Source of the DNA: Bacteroides sp.
GTDB lineage: Bacteria; Bacteroidota; Bacteroidia; Bacteroidales; Bacteroidaceae
NCBI GenBank assembly: GCA_021203515.1
Contig: JAJQAY010000044.1
Span: 1 to 33,732 of the forward strand
Length of the DNA stretch: 33,732 bases
Reading direction: 5' to 3'
In this document: positions 19,612 to 28,747 of the stretch, one piece after another
Layout: every line of letters begins with the position of its first letter
Numbering within the stretch: the first letter of the stretch is position 1
The notes under the pieces: model-generated
What the model was told of the DNA's origin: nothing
What the model saw: only the letters and a program-made list of their open reading frames with translations
Databases searched by the model: none
Program-made: the position numbers and the translations under genes

Positions 19612-19648
19612 AAAAGACCAAGAAAGTTATGATGTTCTTGGTCTTTTT
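19612..19648 (+). terminator. Strong terminator closing the tra operon
   Basis: A perfect 13-base stem, AAAAGACCAAGAA (19612-19624) with TTCTTGGTCTTTT (19635-19647), has a 10-base loop and a U tract. It separates the GC-richer tra operon from the AT-rich cargo genes. Confidence 0.88.
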
Positions 19649-19688
19649 ATATACCTTTACACTCTAAATATTTAATTCAAAAGATATT

Positions 19689-20671
19689 ATGTGCAAAAAA
19701 AGAAGAAAGGGAAGGACAGTTTAGTATAATATTAACAGTAGTAATAGCTACTATTATTTGTCTTATTCTATGGGTTGGTGGAATATTTCTTACACAATGG
19801 TATGCCGATAGTTATTTTTTTGGTTGAATCTACAGAAGGTGATAAATATGCACTTTTTGGAGATAGCTTTGGTGAGGTAAATGCTCTTATTTCAGCTTTT
19901 GCTTTTGCAGGTGTTATAGTTGCTATTGTTATTCAGCGTAATGAGTTAAGACTTCAACGAAAAGATTTGGAATTACAACGTAATGAATTCAAAACCCATA
20001 ATGCTACTTTAAAACTTCAACAATTTGAGAATACATTTTTTAATATGCTAAGTCTCCAACAAGAGATCGTGAATAATTTATATTACAAAAGAACGGTCAA
20101 AGAAAATGTTGTAGAAGATGCTCCAGACCCCACTAATGGACGGATATTAAAAGAAATACTTGTTGATAAGATAATCCAAGGTCGGGAATTGTTTCGATTT
20201 GCCTTCGAAGAGAGTGAACACCATATTGAAACAGAAGATAAACAGAATAAAAAAGTTTCTGGAATTAGATGGTGTCTTTATTATAAGGGACTTGAAAACT
20301 ACAACAATTGTTATACCCCATCCTATTTTGACCACTATTTCAGACATTTATACACCATAATTAAATTTGTTCATAAATCAGACTTTCTGAATTTTGATGA
20401 GAAATATAAATATACGACGATGGTTCGTGCAACATTATCAAGATATGAATTGGTATGGTTATATTACAATGGTATATCAGAGGTTGGACGACAAAAATTT
20501 AAGAACCTTATTGAAACTTATTCTTTGCTAAAAAATATGCGTGAGGAGCTATTAACTATTAGTAAGGAGAATTTTTCCCTTCTTGTTATGAAACATATTT
20601 CTTTGGAAAATCTATCTGAATATGGCTTTTCAGGTACAGATTACGAATTTTTTCTCACAACAAAAAAATAA
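19689..20671 (+). pseudogene. putAbiC phage abortive-infection protein, two one-base insertions near the start
   Basis: From 19802 the frame gives the putAbiC core (PF16872): DKYALFGDSFGEVNALISAF with a membrane helix, then AGVIVAIVIQRNELRLQRKD leading into a coiled coil, LQQFENTFFNMLSLQQEIVN, and FDHYFRHLYTIIKFV with ATLSRYELVWLYYNGIS. The N-terminus is recovered from ATG 19689 by reading six A instead of seven at 19695-19701 and six T instead of seven at 19815-19821: MCKKEEREGQFSIILTVVIA, one more membrane helix, then YADSYFLVESTEGD. The result is 326 residues with two N-terminal membrane helices, as usual for the family. AbiC-like proteins stop phage growth by killing or arresting the infected cell. 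The gene has its own AT-rich composition. Confidence 0.75.
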
Positions 20672-20680
20672 TGATAATGA

Positions 20681-20779
20681 GAATATAATATTAAGGCTTT
20701 TTATAGTAAGGAAGAAATTGGGAAAGGAATAGAATTAATGCAGAAGTGGCAGAGTTTTTATTCCACTAAACTTAAGTGC
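20681..20779 (+). other. Possible detached C-terminal tail of the putAbiC protein
   Basis: After the stop cluster at 20669-20680 the same frame reads KAFYSKEEIGKGIELMQKWQ and ends at a stop just before base 20783. This looks like protein, not spacer. Two further compensating indels (A7 at 20662-20668 and one near 20690) would join it to the upstream gene through NNDNENIIL. Alternatively it is chance. Confidence 0.3.
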
Positions 20780-20786
20780 TAATATT

Positions 20787-21583
20787 ATGATGAAGTCTTT
20801 TGATGATATAGCTTTGAGAAATATATCAGATATAGTATCTGACCTATTAACACATTCTAAAATAACCGATTTTTTATCTAATTCAAATATTCCACAAGCT
20901 GGTGGTAATAACAAGACAGATAGAATGTTCAATGCATTAAAGGAAAAGCAACGACAAGATTCATGTGGAAATAATGTTTTAGCGTTTATTGTACAAGTCT
21001 TAAATCCGAAACGATATGATGACGAAGCAGAATTTGAAAAGGATAGAAGACGTATGAATGAAAAGTTGTTATACGAAGGTATAGAAATAACTCAACAGGG
21101 TATCCCTCTGCAAGTAAATAAGGCTAAAACTATAAGTGAAGCCAAAGAACGCTCTTTGAGAATTAAAGAAAAAATTCACGGCATAGCCATTCATCGCGAT
21201 ATTATTCCTTTTTGTGAAGAAGAATGGTTGAAAGAAAACTATTTTCATGCAATATTGGAGAAAACCAAAAGCATCGCTGAAAAATTACGGAAAAAAAGTG
21301 GCTATTATTCTGACGGAGCAGAATTAATTGATGATTGTTTCGGATTAGGTAAAAATAAGAAACCAATGCTCGCGTTCAATATGTTACAAACAGATAGTGA
21401 TGAAAGTGAACATAAAGGATTCAGTAATTTTTGCAAGGGATTTTTTCTATGTATCGAAACCCTAAAGCTCATAATCCTAAAATAATGGAAGATACTCAGT
21501 TATCTGAAATGACAGAAGTATTAGTTATTGCTACAATTATTCATAATAAATTGGATAATACTTATAAAACAGGTTATAAATAG
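20787..21583 (+). pseudogene. TIGR02391/Ymh-family protein with HEPN-like RNPKAH motif, frameshifted
   Basis: The main frame (20787-21485) encodes about 220 residues. The second half fits TIGR02391 (PF09509): HGIAIHRDIIPFCEEEWLKE, then YFHAILEKTKSIAEKLRKKS and GYYSDGAELIDDCFGLGKNK. At T6 (21442-21447) the frame slips. With seven T it reads GFFSMYRNPKAHNPKIMEDT and continues to TAG at 21583, giving 265 residues. RNPKAH is the family's hallmark and fits the Rx4H pattern of HEPN ribonucleases. So the apparent stop removes the probable active site. The N-terminal 90 residues are not recognised. It follows putAbiC in the same direction and is probably its partner in a defence module. Confidence 0.7.
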
Positions 21584-21702
21584 GCTCTTTTGTTACTCTT
21601 GTGCCGCTTTACTCACTGTCAAAAGTAATCCAGTCAAACAAGGTTGAAAACCTTTGAACAACGGTTTCTTTCTTACCCGCTATCGGCTCACCGAAAGAAA
21701 GT

Positions 21703-21725
21703 AACGGGCGGAAAAACCGCCCGTT
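21703..21725. terminator. Hairpin terminator between the cargo and the minus-strand accessory operon
   Basis: AACGGGCGG and CCGCCCGTT form a 9-base GC-rich stem around AAAAA. It lies at the end of two convergent units. The interval 21584-21702 shows no gene. Confidence 0.65.
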
Positions 21726-21728
21726 TAG

Positions 21729-21976
21729 TCACTGCTCGGAATATACTTTCCGCAACAAGAAGTACCATGTTTGTAGGTTGGTGCTGTAAGCAACGTCCGT
21801 TTCGCAGATACCCTTTTTGAAATGATGTTCCAATATCAAACAAGCAAGTTCCGAACCGAACGCATAGATGTCTTCTTCCATAACCTCTATGGGAATCTTT
21901 TCTCCTGCGGTTTTTCCCACTGGTCGGCTATCCGTTGCAGCCGTTCCTCTGTCATATAATTCTGCCATGTTTTCAT
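21729..21976 (-). pseudogene. Small conserved transposon protein of unknown function, frameshifted
   Basis: From ATG 21976 the reading is MKTWQNYMTEERLQRIADQW, then stops early. One more base in the TTTT at 21898-21901 (plus strand) joins it to PIEVMEEDIYAFGSELACLI, then LEHHFKKGICETD and TWYFLLRKVYSEQ, 82 residues in all. Its ATG overlaps the stop of the DUF3873 gene (ATGA), so the two belong to one operon. I do not recognise a domain. The alternative ATG at 21968 in the downstream frame gives 79 residues with an odd start and no coupling. Confidence 0.5.
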
Positions 21977-22196
21977 TTTAAGTTCCCCTTTTTACGTTGT
22001 AACCATTTATCCCTGCGTTCCCGACATATTTCCAATGTCGGGGCAACGGTGCTGAACAGCTCGCCATCTTCTTTACTGCGGTAGTCGTATTGGCAATACC
22101 TGCTTTTCTTGCGTAATCGGGCATAGGGTTGAAATACACATAATTTTCTTGTCCTGCCACGCAGGTGGATACTCCGTTGTTGTTTAATGATTTCAT
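21973..22196 (-). pseudogene. DUF3873-type small protein, frameshifted
   Basis: ATG 22196 opens MKSLNNNGVSTCVAGQENYV, the DUF3873 start. Reading four instead of three G at 22126-22128 (plus strand) continues it as YFNPYARLRKKSRYCQYDYR and LFSTVAPTLEICRERRDKWL, giving 74 residues. Both halves match the family (GVSTC near the start, QYDYR and CRERRDKW near the end). This gene is a common accessory of Bacteroides conjugative transposons. Its function is unknown. Confidence 0.7.
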
Positions 22197-22208
22197 GTCT
22201 TTTACTGA

Positions 22209-22352
22209 TTAAAATTTGCACCAACTATCGTGATAATTATCTCCTATAAGAGTGAACACGCCAATTAATTCACTCTCTGTTGCAAATTTCTTGGCTTCCC
22301 GAATAGTCGGGAATACGTCTATTTTCCGAAAACCTATGAATAATGTGTACAT
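22209..22352 (-). CDS. Small protein of unknown function (47 residues)
   Basis: ATG 22352 to TAA 22209 encodes MYTLFIGFRKIDVFPTIREA and ends GDNYHDSWCKF. It starts 3 bases after the stop of the upstream gene on the same strand and lies between other accessory genes, which supports it as real despite its size. No family recognised. Confidence 0.5.
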   Translation of the reverse strand: MYTLFIGFRKIDVFPTIREAKKFATESELIGVFTLIGDNYHDSWCKF

Positions 22353-22355
22353 GGT

Positions 22356-22601
22356 TTATTCCTCCCTTTGTATCGTTATCGGTGTATTTCGCTGCAACCA
22401 TTCCATAACGAATGGCATATTGTATTCGGAAGTGATTACTGCCGAATTATCGCCAATCTGCGTGAAACGGGTGCTTTCATAGGACTCTATCCATTCTTTG
22501 AGAGTGGATGCTCCCCATGTTTGGGGAGTATCGGATATGCCGTTCAGTTTTTCGATACTTTCATCGAATGTTACTATTATCGTTTCGTATGTTGTTTCCA
22601 T
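22356..22601 (-). CDS. Small accessory protein of unknown function
   Basis: 81 residues: METTYETIIVTFDESIEKLN, then LKEWIESYESTRFTQIGDNS and MEWLQRNTPITIQREE. It is acidic with no membrane segment. It lies 19 bases after the pcfJ stop and 3 bases before the next start, so it is in the accessory operon. No family recognised. Confidence 0.6.
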   Translation of the reverse strand: METTYETIIVTFDESIEKLNGISDTPQTWGASTLKEWIESYESTRFTQIGDNSAVITSEYNMPFVMEWLQRNTPITIQREE

Positions 22602-22620
22602 ATTCTATAATATAAATGTG

Positions 22621-23903
22621 TTATGCAGCCATCCGTTTACGGATAAGGCATTTGTTCTTGCTTACAAGTTCGATGATGCGGTCGTGGTATTCGGTATTCT
22701 TGTTGCAAACATCACGACTTTGCAGGACTTTCAGTGTTTTGAGCGATACTTCTATCGTTTCTATTCGTTTGCCGTCAATGGTTGCCGATAAGATGAGGGA
22801 GTTCGGTTTAAGGTAGTATTCGTTGGAATAAACACAATGGTGCATGGCGGTTCCCTCTTCCAAAAATTCCAATACGCTTTCCAATACCCGAACTTGGATT
22901 GTACCGTCCGTAAAGGCAATGCCGAAAAACTTGCCTTTGAGTGCTTGGAAACGTTGTTCATTTTCCAATGCCTTGTGTTTCTGCCTCTCAATCCGTTCAC
23001 GCTCCATGCGTTCCGTTTTCTTCCGTACAAGGCGGTCATGCTCGTCTTTCAAATCGGCAGGGCAAATGTATTTCGGGCTGTTCGTGTCCTTGCCGAAATA
23101 GCGGAGCAGGTCGATGTAGTCGCACCATATACCTGCATCTTCCACAATGTATCTGTTACGGGTTGCAATACGGATTGAGTTCCAATAAGAAGCAATATTC
23201 TTGAACGAATGATATACGAAATAATTTAACAGGCTCTGTTGCTCCGTTTTTATCAGTGTTTCCGCTTGGTTATTTTTCAACAGCTCACAGAACAAGTCAA
23301 ACGGTTGGATATTATGAAATTCACCTTTGAAGCCGTTACGCTTGAGTTCGGGGATAACTTTCATTCTCGGATAAGTGCAGACGGGGGTATATCATATACC
23401 CTATGGTTTCTACGGATTTCCATTGAACTGCCTTCCTGCCACAAGTCATAATAAATGAAAGCTATCCCTCTCAATCGGGCAATGGTTTCAAATTTACCGT
23501 TGGGAGCAATCCAGCGTTGTGCCACTTCGTCAATGGTATATTCGGCAGGTTGTCCGACCTTGTAATAAGCCTTTGCAAAGAAGAAACGTATCACTTGATA
23601 GCCTTTACAGACCGTAATAATGGAGAAGTATTCATTTTCTCTGAATACTCGCTTTCGGGTGGTGTGGACTTTCAGTTCCGTTCCGCAATGAGGGCAGATG
23701 CAACCGCAAAGCGTATCTGCCAATGCTTCGTTTCCCTGCCATTGGTGTCCGCACTCGGTACAGGTAACAATGCCTTTGGCAGACCTGCGCCCGACGTGTT
23801 CAAAACTGTGGCGAAAAGCATACGTCTTTTGCGCTTTGCTAATTTTCGGTAATCGCTTGCTTAACGCAGCAACCTCTTTCTGTATCTTCGTTTTCGGTTT
23901 CAT
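22621..23903 (-). pseudogene. PcfJ-like protein, frameshifted at a C5 run
   Basis: Two minus-strand frames (23903-23361 and 23364-22621) form one 427-residue PcfJ-like protein (PF14284). The N-terminal part has a zinc-ribbon-like pattern, TCTECGHQW and CGCICPHCG (about residues 47-76). The join is at G5 23383-23387 (plus strand): one more base gives YDIPPVCTYPRMKVIPELKR. The C-terminal part has the conserved FFGIAFTDGTIQVRVLESVL, GTAMHHCVYSNEYYLKPNSL and IETIEVSLKTLKVLQSRDVC. PcfJ proteins are conserved on conjugative plasmids and transposons. Their biochemical role is not settled. Confidence 0.85.
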
Positions 23904-23935
23904 AATCTTAGAATAAAAGTGTCATTTGTCCGTTA

Positions 23936-24325
23936 TTACTGTTCTTGTTCTCTTTCTTGGGGGGCGGTCTTGCGCTGTGTCATTCGGCTGTATGCCTCGT
24001 TTTCAGCCCGTTTGATAGCTTCCTTACGTGCTTCCGCCTTTTCTTCTTCGGTGAGTTCAACGTGGTGATTGACTACCACTTTACAGTCTATCGGCTCGCC
24101 TACCTCTATATCGGCTTCATCGTAGCAATGTACGGCTTGCCCGAATATTTCATTATCATCAAAACTGTTGCAACCGCTTTTCTGAACATAGTTCAAAATG
24201 TAGGTTATACAATCTTCTATGTTTTTCAATGGGTTGCGGTATGAATGGGTAAACAGTTCGTCATACTCGGCTCTCTGTTCCAAATAGGATTGGATTGAGT
24301 TCTTGAAAGATGCTGATGCTTGCAT
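23936..24325 (-). CDS. PcfK-like protein
   Basis: 129 residues: SFKNSIQSYLEQRAEYDELF, NPLKNIEDCITYILNYVQKS, then GEPIDCKVVVNHHVELTEEE and a charged tail. This is the PcfK pattern (PF14058) and it sits directly upstream of pcfJ, as is usual. The frame is intact. The function in conjugation is unknown. Confidence 0.88.
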   Translation of the reverse strand: MQASASFKNSIQSYLEQRAEYDELFTHSYRNPLKNIEDCITYILNYVQKSGCNSFDDNEIFGQAVHCYDEADIEVGEPIDCKVVVNHHVELTEEEKAEARKEAIKRAENEAYSRMTQRKTAPQEREQEQ

Positions 24326-24347
24326 ATATATAGATTTTTATGGGTTA

Positions 24348-24566
24348 TTAAATTGTTGCTTGGATGATTTCTAACCGCCATGCAGGTATTACCTCGTCAA
24401 AGAGATAAGAGATAAACTCTTTGCGTGCTTCTGTGCATAGCTCTTTATACAGTTCCTTAAATTGGCTGATATTGCCGTTGATGTAGGTTGATACCATGTA
24501 TTCATGGATGTTTTTTACCTCGTAATATCTGCACTGCTGCGCTACTGTCTTACTGTATCTTTTCAT
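24348..24566 (-). CDS. Small accessory protein of unknown function
   Basis: 72 residues from ATG 24566: MKRYSKTVAQQCRYYEVKNI, then ISQFKELYKELCTEARKEFI and VIPAWRLEIIQATI. The longer frame upstream (to 24713) has no protein-like character and overlaps the next gene, so the internal ATG is chosen. Probably cytoplasmic. No family recognised. It lies in the pcfK-pcfJ operon. Confidence 0.55.
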   Translation of the reverse strand: MKRYSKTVAQQCRYYEVKNIHEYMVSTYINGNISQFKELYKELCTEARKEFISYLFDEVIPAWRLEIIQATI

Positions 24567-24577
24567 ATCTGTATGCT

Positions 24578-24787
24578 TTAAGAAATGAGTAACCAAAATA
24601 TTCCACCGATGATTAAGGCATAGACAAGGCAGTAAATGACTATCGCCAACGCTATGGTAAAGACCAAACGGATTACGAACTTGCCTACGATTATTCCCAC
24701 TAACCACCACCAAAAGCTACCGCCCAAAAGGGTTGAACCTGCTACGGCAACGAGTGCCAATACTGCTATTTTATACCTTGTTTTCAT
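24578..24787 (-). CDS. Small inner-membrane protein
   Basis: 69 residues from ATG 24787 (a second ATG directly upstream gives 70). Three hydrophobic stretches fill it: IAVLALVAVAGSTLLGG, FWWWLVGIIVGKFVIRLVF and IALAIVIYCLVYALIIGGIF. It is the first gene of the minus-strand accessory operon. No family recognised. Confidence 0.55.
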   Translation of the reverse strand: MKTRYKIAVLALVAVAGSTLLGGSFWWWLVGIIVGKFVIRLVFTIALAIVIYCLVYALIIGGIFWLLIS

Positions 24788-24955
24788 CACTGCTGTTTTT
24801 TTTAAGTTTATGCGGATTCAAGAGGTGAGGGAGTTGAGTTTCAATTATTTTATCTGCCTCTCGGTTATCCGACTTTTTTTATGCGTCTTTCTGTCGTGTC
24901 GGTCGTTTTCGTTTCAGGGGCGATAATAAGGTAGGGTTTAGGACATACAAGGTTT

Positions 24956-25121
24956 ATGAGAAAAATACTCTCAAACGCAGTGCAGCAGGAAGATTTTTAT
25001 CAGAATCGCTTGCGGCTTGACCTTGTTTGTCCGTGAAGAACCCGTAAATACCTTTGCCCATGTAACGAAAATGATTGATGCGGCAGAATGTATAATCAGT
25101 CAAATGGAGGTAGCCGAATAA
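24956..25121 (+). pseudogene. Small broken reading frame, unknown protein
   Basis: ATG 24956 gives MRKILSNAVQQEDFYQNR and then slips near 25010. Removing one T in CGCTTGCGG joins CGLTLFVREEPVNTFAHVTK and MIDAAECIISQMEVAE, ending TAA 25121 (54 residues). The second part reads as a real conserved protein. I cannot name it. The gap 24791-24955 before it shows nothing. Confidence 0.4.
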
Positions 25122-25459
25122 AGAGGCAGATTCAGAATTATAGATTATCCATAGTAGTTGCTATGGTATCAGTATTTCTTCAATTCATTGATTTATATGT
25201 CATTTGCGGAGAAATAGGTATTGGGGATAGATATATTCTTTTCTTTTTTTCTATCTTTGCAGGCAGCGATGCAAATAGCATCGTGGTAATTTGTTTATTT
25301 ACTAAACTCAGAAATCGCCAATTTCAAAATGCAAGAAGTAAATGGACTGGATAGGTTATATCTTGACGTAACCTGCCGGTTCATCTTGCATTGGGCGTTT
25401 GGCGATGCCTTGAGTTTGTGAATTGGCAGAGTTACGTCATCTTTAATATAATAACCTAT

Positions 25460-25735
25460 ATGGAACTACAAGCAACAGCCCTGCAAGGCATCGTGAAATC
25501 TGCCGGCAAAAATGAACTTTTCTATTTATTGCCAATTCAAGATTTATCCGCACTACAAGAATTGAAAGGACATCTGACTACGGCAATAGATGTATTGAGT
25601 AATGTTGAAGAACAAAGCACGGAGCATCGTCTGGATGCCATTCGCACCTTAAACAGTTTCGTCGCTGCTTTAAGCCTGCACGATGGCGACCATTACGAAG
25701 CGATGGATACGGCTTTTAAAGAGGTCATCAAGTAA
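25460..25735 (+). CDS. Unknown small protein of the repeat module, copy 1
   Basis: 91 residues from ATG 25460: MELQATALQGIVKSAGKNEL, then FYLLPIQDLSALQELKGHLT, VLSNVEEQSTEHRLDAIRTL and NSFVAALSLHDGDHYEAMDT, ending EVIK. It looks like a soluble helical protein with no signal peptide. A paralogue is encoded at 28421-28747 and shares most residues, so the pair is under some constraint or recently duplicated. It is followed by its own terminator. No family recognised. Confidence 0.55.
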   Translation: MELQATALQGIVKSAGKNELFYLLPIQDLSALQELKGHLTTAIDVLSNVEEQSTEHRLDAIRTLNSFVAALSLHDGDHYEAMDTAFKEVIK

Positions 25736-25778
25736 ATGATACTATAAGAAATAGTTTTACATAGTCGGAAAAAGAAAT

Positions 25779-25817
25779 ATCCCCTATTAGCAGATGTTAT
25801 CGTTGCTAATAGGGGAT
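25779..25817 (+). terminator. Terminator of repeat module, copy 1
   Basis: A 14-base stem (ATCCCCTATTAGCA with TGCTAATAGGGGAT) has an 11-base loop and is followed by TGTTCT. The hairpin is clear but the U tract is weak. Confidence 0.6.
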
Positions 25818-25855
25818 TGTTCTATAACATAGCCATAGAACCTGAATACGGTTGC

Positions 25856-26567
25856 CCTATTTATGGTGCGGCTTTAGATTTGTATAATTCCCGTATCGTA
25901 AAGTTAATCAATAAGAAAGGATAGTTGAAGAGTTCGGTGATTATTGACGAGTTACCCACGATATACTTCAAAGGATTGGATAACTTGCTTGCCACTGCCC
26001 GAAGTAACAAAGTAGCTGTACTTCTTAGCTTTTAATATTTTTTTACAGTTGAAAAGTGGTTATGGCGATAAATAGGAGGCTGTAGTTATGAATACAGTCA
26101 GAAATATTTTTAGCGGTCAAGTTGTGGGAGAAACAGCCAAAACGCTTTCAGAACGTTTCGGTAAGGTCTTGCAAAAACGCTAATCCATGAGCATAACCCG
26201 AAGCGATAAAACTACTTCTATATCCACTCTAATGGACAGTCTTATCCCTGCATCGGAAATCAGTAATTTAACGCAGGGAATGTTTATTGGTGTGGTTGCT
26301 GATAACTTTGACGAGCGTATTGAGCAGAAAATTTTCGATGCTGAAATAGTAGTGGATAATGCGAAAGTAGCTGCCGAAACGAAAGCTTATAAACCCATTC
26401 CGGTCATTACCAATTTTGTGGATGAGAATGGAATGGATAAGATGAAAGAACAGATACAGCTTAATTATAACCGGATAAAAGAGGAAACGAAATAGATTGT
26501 TGCAGATGAGCTGGAAAGGATAAAGAATGATCCGGAGTTGGCGCATTTGTTACAACTGGGAGAATGA
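25856..26567 (+). pseudogene. 3' remnant of a second mobC coupling-protein gene
   Basis: Plus-strand pieces match the C-terminal third of the mobC at 3549-5560: IYGAALDLYNSRIVKLINKK, VIIDELPTIYFKGLDNLLAT, IFSGQVVGETAKTLSERFG, SLIPASEISNLTQGMFIGVV and DERIEQKIFDAEIVVD, ending ELAHLLQLGE and TGA 26567. Many stops lie in frame (25921-25923 TAG, near 26034 TAA, near 26070 TAG, 26181 TAA, 26493 TAG), several at codons that are Gln or Glu in the other copy. The N-terminal two thirds including Walker A are absent. It is a genuine relic of another transposon, older than the homopolymer breaks elsewhere. Confidence 0.88.
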
Positions 26568-26595
26568 TAAATAAACATAAATTTAACTTATTGAT

Positions 26596-27652
26596 TTATT
26601 CATATCTGCTCCCCGGCATATCAGATTTTTGAAAAGTATCCATGAACTCAAATAGTTTATGGATATTTTTTCCTGAATACAAAGCATCATTAAACAACTC
26701 AACTGATCCTCTGTCAAACTTTTTATTGTTATACGGCGAATTTTTAGGTGTAAGGACAAAATTTACCTTTGTTAAATACCTTACTCTTAATTTAGCCTTA
26801 CCATTATGTTGAATAATAATATTTTCATAAACGGAAGCTCCATCATCATACTCTTGTCGAGAAATAAGCCTACCATTAAATTCTTCATATTCCTCATGTA
26901 CATAGCCTCGTCTTTCTTTGCCATTTTCAATATAAGTTGCTGTTATTTCTGGATGTAATCCAGTTGGAGACTCGGCGCCCGCTTCGACATAAATGAAATG
27001 TTTATAATAGCTCGGAGAAACAAAAACTGCCATTCGAGATATTTTAAATCTATCATTTCCTAAAAATATTTTATCAACATCCAAAATCTCGGCATCCTTT
27101 ACAGAAAAAGCTTGATTACCTCTTCTCCACCAAACAGCATCACCTGTAGGTTCTTGCTTTCGAATGTTTTCAAAGAAAAGATTAAGTCTTTGGACTGCAA
27201 CAGATGAATCATACCAGACAATATCCCTATCTCCCGGAAATGTTTGTGCTATACATTCAGAAAATAAAATATCTGAATCAAGCCAATTATATGGTTTATG
27301 TAGTTCTTCCTCATTTGCAATGGCAGTTTCCTCTGGATTATCTTTAATCGATTCATTAACATTCTCTGTGTCGTTTTCCATAATTGTATTGTCTTCTATT
27401 TTTTCACTTGAAAGTTCTGCTTTTATCTCATCACGAAGAATTATACAGTTTAGAATGTAATATATAAAAAATCCTAAAACGATTAAGGAAATCAAACTAA
27501 TAACCCAAAAGCAAGGGTCTTTAATTTCCTCATTCCAATTAAGATTTGAGAGTAAAAAACAATCCTCCCAAAGCAAAAGTTATACCAGCTGCAATAATCT
27601 TGCTTATCACAGGGTCTTTCCATATTTTTCTGACTTTATCGTGAAAATTCAT
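26596..27652 (-). pseudogene. Two-TM membrane protein of unknown function, frameshifted near the start
   Basis: ATG 27652 opens MNFHDKVRKIWKDPVISKII and a first membrane helix. At the A6 run 27554-27559 (plus strand) one base too many breaks the frame. With five it reads GLFLLSNLNWNEEIKDPCFW and a second helix (VISLISLIVLGFFIYYILN), 351 residues in all. An acidic linker (residues about 75-125) leads to a soluble domain of about 200 residues (VFVSPSYYKHFIYVEAGAES, ITATYIENGKERRGYVHEEY, LRVRYLTKVNFVLTPKNSPY) that I do not recognise. The start 'WKDPVxSKxIAAG' resembles membrane anchors seen on many Bacteroidota effector-like proteins. It is AT-rich and has no operon partner. Confidence 0.55.
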
Positions 27653-28143
27653 AAAATAATATCTTAAAGTGCGAATATTTTCATCCTAATGTATGTAGGA
27701 ATTTTACCCCTTCAATATACAATACAGTAATAACAACCAAACTGTAATACAGGATTTATATCGTCTGCAAAGATAAGGATAAAAAATGAGAATGAGGGCA
27801 GATGAACGCAAGAAGGTTGTAAACAAAGGATTTAGCAGACAAAGAGCCAAAAGTTGAAAGCCAACGGAAACCGCAAAAAAGCCAAGTTAAATCGGAGTTG
27901 CATTACTATCACGTTACTTTGTTTCTGATAATGGAGTTGGTTTTAGGAGTTTTTTAAAGTGCTGAGAAACAAGCCTTATTCAAGGGATTCTGACAGCAAA
28001 TGTAATGGAAAATTCAGATTCAGGCTCTCTCAGCCTGAAAAAAAGTTAGTTTTTCGGATGCGATTGCATTAATTGACTGCGTTTTGTATATCGACAAACA
28101 GCTCTTTATGAAATAAGTTTGTAACCATTAAAAATTATAGAGT
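27653..28143. other. Non-coding gap upstream of the integrase remnant
   Basis: 491 bases without a supported gene. A hairpin TTCAGGCT-CTCTC-AGCCTGAA lies at 28019-28039, followed by an A run. The last part is AT-rich and resembles the leader in front of Bacteroides integrase genes. No att core can be identified without the other end of the element. Confidence 0.4.
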
Positions 28144-28314
28144 ATGAGATCGACATTCAAGGCATTATTTTATTTGGAGCGCAACGCTACGAAGAAAAAC
28201 GGGCTTATCCCGGTAATGCGCTGCATCACGGTAAACGCCAAAATATCCCAATTCAGTTGCAATTTGTTCGTTTACTGCAATCCGGAAATCGCCAATTTCA
28301 AAAAGCAAAATTAA
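28144..28314 (+). pseudogene. N-terminal remnant of a Bacteroides tyrosine recombinase
   Basis: MRSTFKALFYLERNATKKNG followed by LIPVMRCITVNAKISQFSCN is the arm-type DNA-binding start of Bacteroidales phage-type integrases. After about residue 41 the sequence departs from the family (FVYCNPEIANFKKQN) and ends at TAA 28314. The core-binding and catalytic domains are missing. The departure point coincides with the start of repeat copy 2 (28259), so the module appears to have joined or inserted there. Confidence 0.75.
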
Positions 28315-28420
28315 ATGAACTGGATAGGTTATATCTTGATGTAACCTGCTGGTTCATATTGTTCTGGGCGTTTGGCGATGCCTCGGATTCTTCGTGATCG
28401 GTAGCGTTATAATAACCTAT

Positions 28421-28747
28421 ATGGAACTACAAGCAACAGCCCTGCAAGACATCGTGAAATCTGCCGACAAAAATGAAGTTTTCTATTTATTGCCGATTCA
28501 AGATTTATCCGCACTGCAGGAATTGAAAGGACATCTGATTACAGATGTATTGAGTAATGCTGAAGAACAAAGCACGGAGTATCGTTTGGATGCCATTCGT
28601 ACCTTAAACAGTTTCGTCGCTGAATTAAGTCTTCACGACGGCGACCATTACGAAGTGATGGATACGGTTTTAAAGACGTTATTAAGTAAACGATATTATA
28701 AAAGATACCGTTTTCGCATAGCTGAAAAAAGAAATATCCCCTATTAG
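28421..28747 (+). CDS. Unknown small protein of the repeat module, copy 2, 3' end frameshifted
   Basis: The frame encodes MELQATALQDIVKSADKNEV, FYLLPIQDLSALQELKGHL and SFVAELSLHDGDHYEVMDT, close to copy 1. The end slips at TTTT (near 28667). With five T it would read TVFKDVIK and stop as in copy 1. As written it runs on for some 20 unrelated residues (SKRYYKRYRFRIAEKRNIPY) into the terminator. Function unknown. Confidence 0.5.
   Translation: MELQATALQDIVKSADKNEVFYLLPIQDLSALQELKGHLITDVLSNAEEQSTEYRLDAIRTLNSFVAELSLHDGDHYEVMDTVLKTLLSKRYYKRYRFRIAEKRNIPY

Larger units (their letters stand above)
25288..25830 (+). repeat. Repeat module, copy 1 (with 28259-28790)
   Basis: This stretch and 28259-28790 are imperfect direct repeats. 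Shared landmarks in order are GAAATCGCCAATTTCAAAA, CTGGATAGGTTATATCTTGA, GGGCGTTTGGCGATGCCT, ATAACCTATATGGAACTACA, the 91-residue gene, and a CCCCTATTAGCA hairpin. Copy 1 is the better preserved. Confidence 0.8.

Noticed and set aside
25088..25354. 88-residue plus-strand frame
   Set aside because: It overlaps the end of a better-supported broken frame and runs into the repeat module leader. Its hydrophobic content comes from AT-rich sequence and there is no clear start signal.
390..26495. Stop-codon reassignment (TAA/TAG read as Gln)
   Set aside because: Several stops replace Gln, but TAA, TAG and TGA end most intact genes here at the expected places, and C-to-T changes at CAA/CAG are the commonest nonsense mutations.
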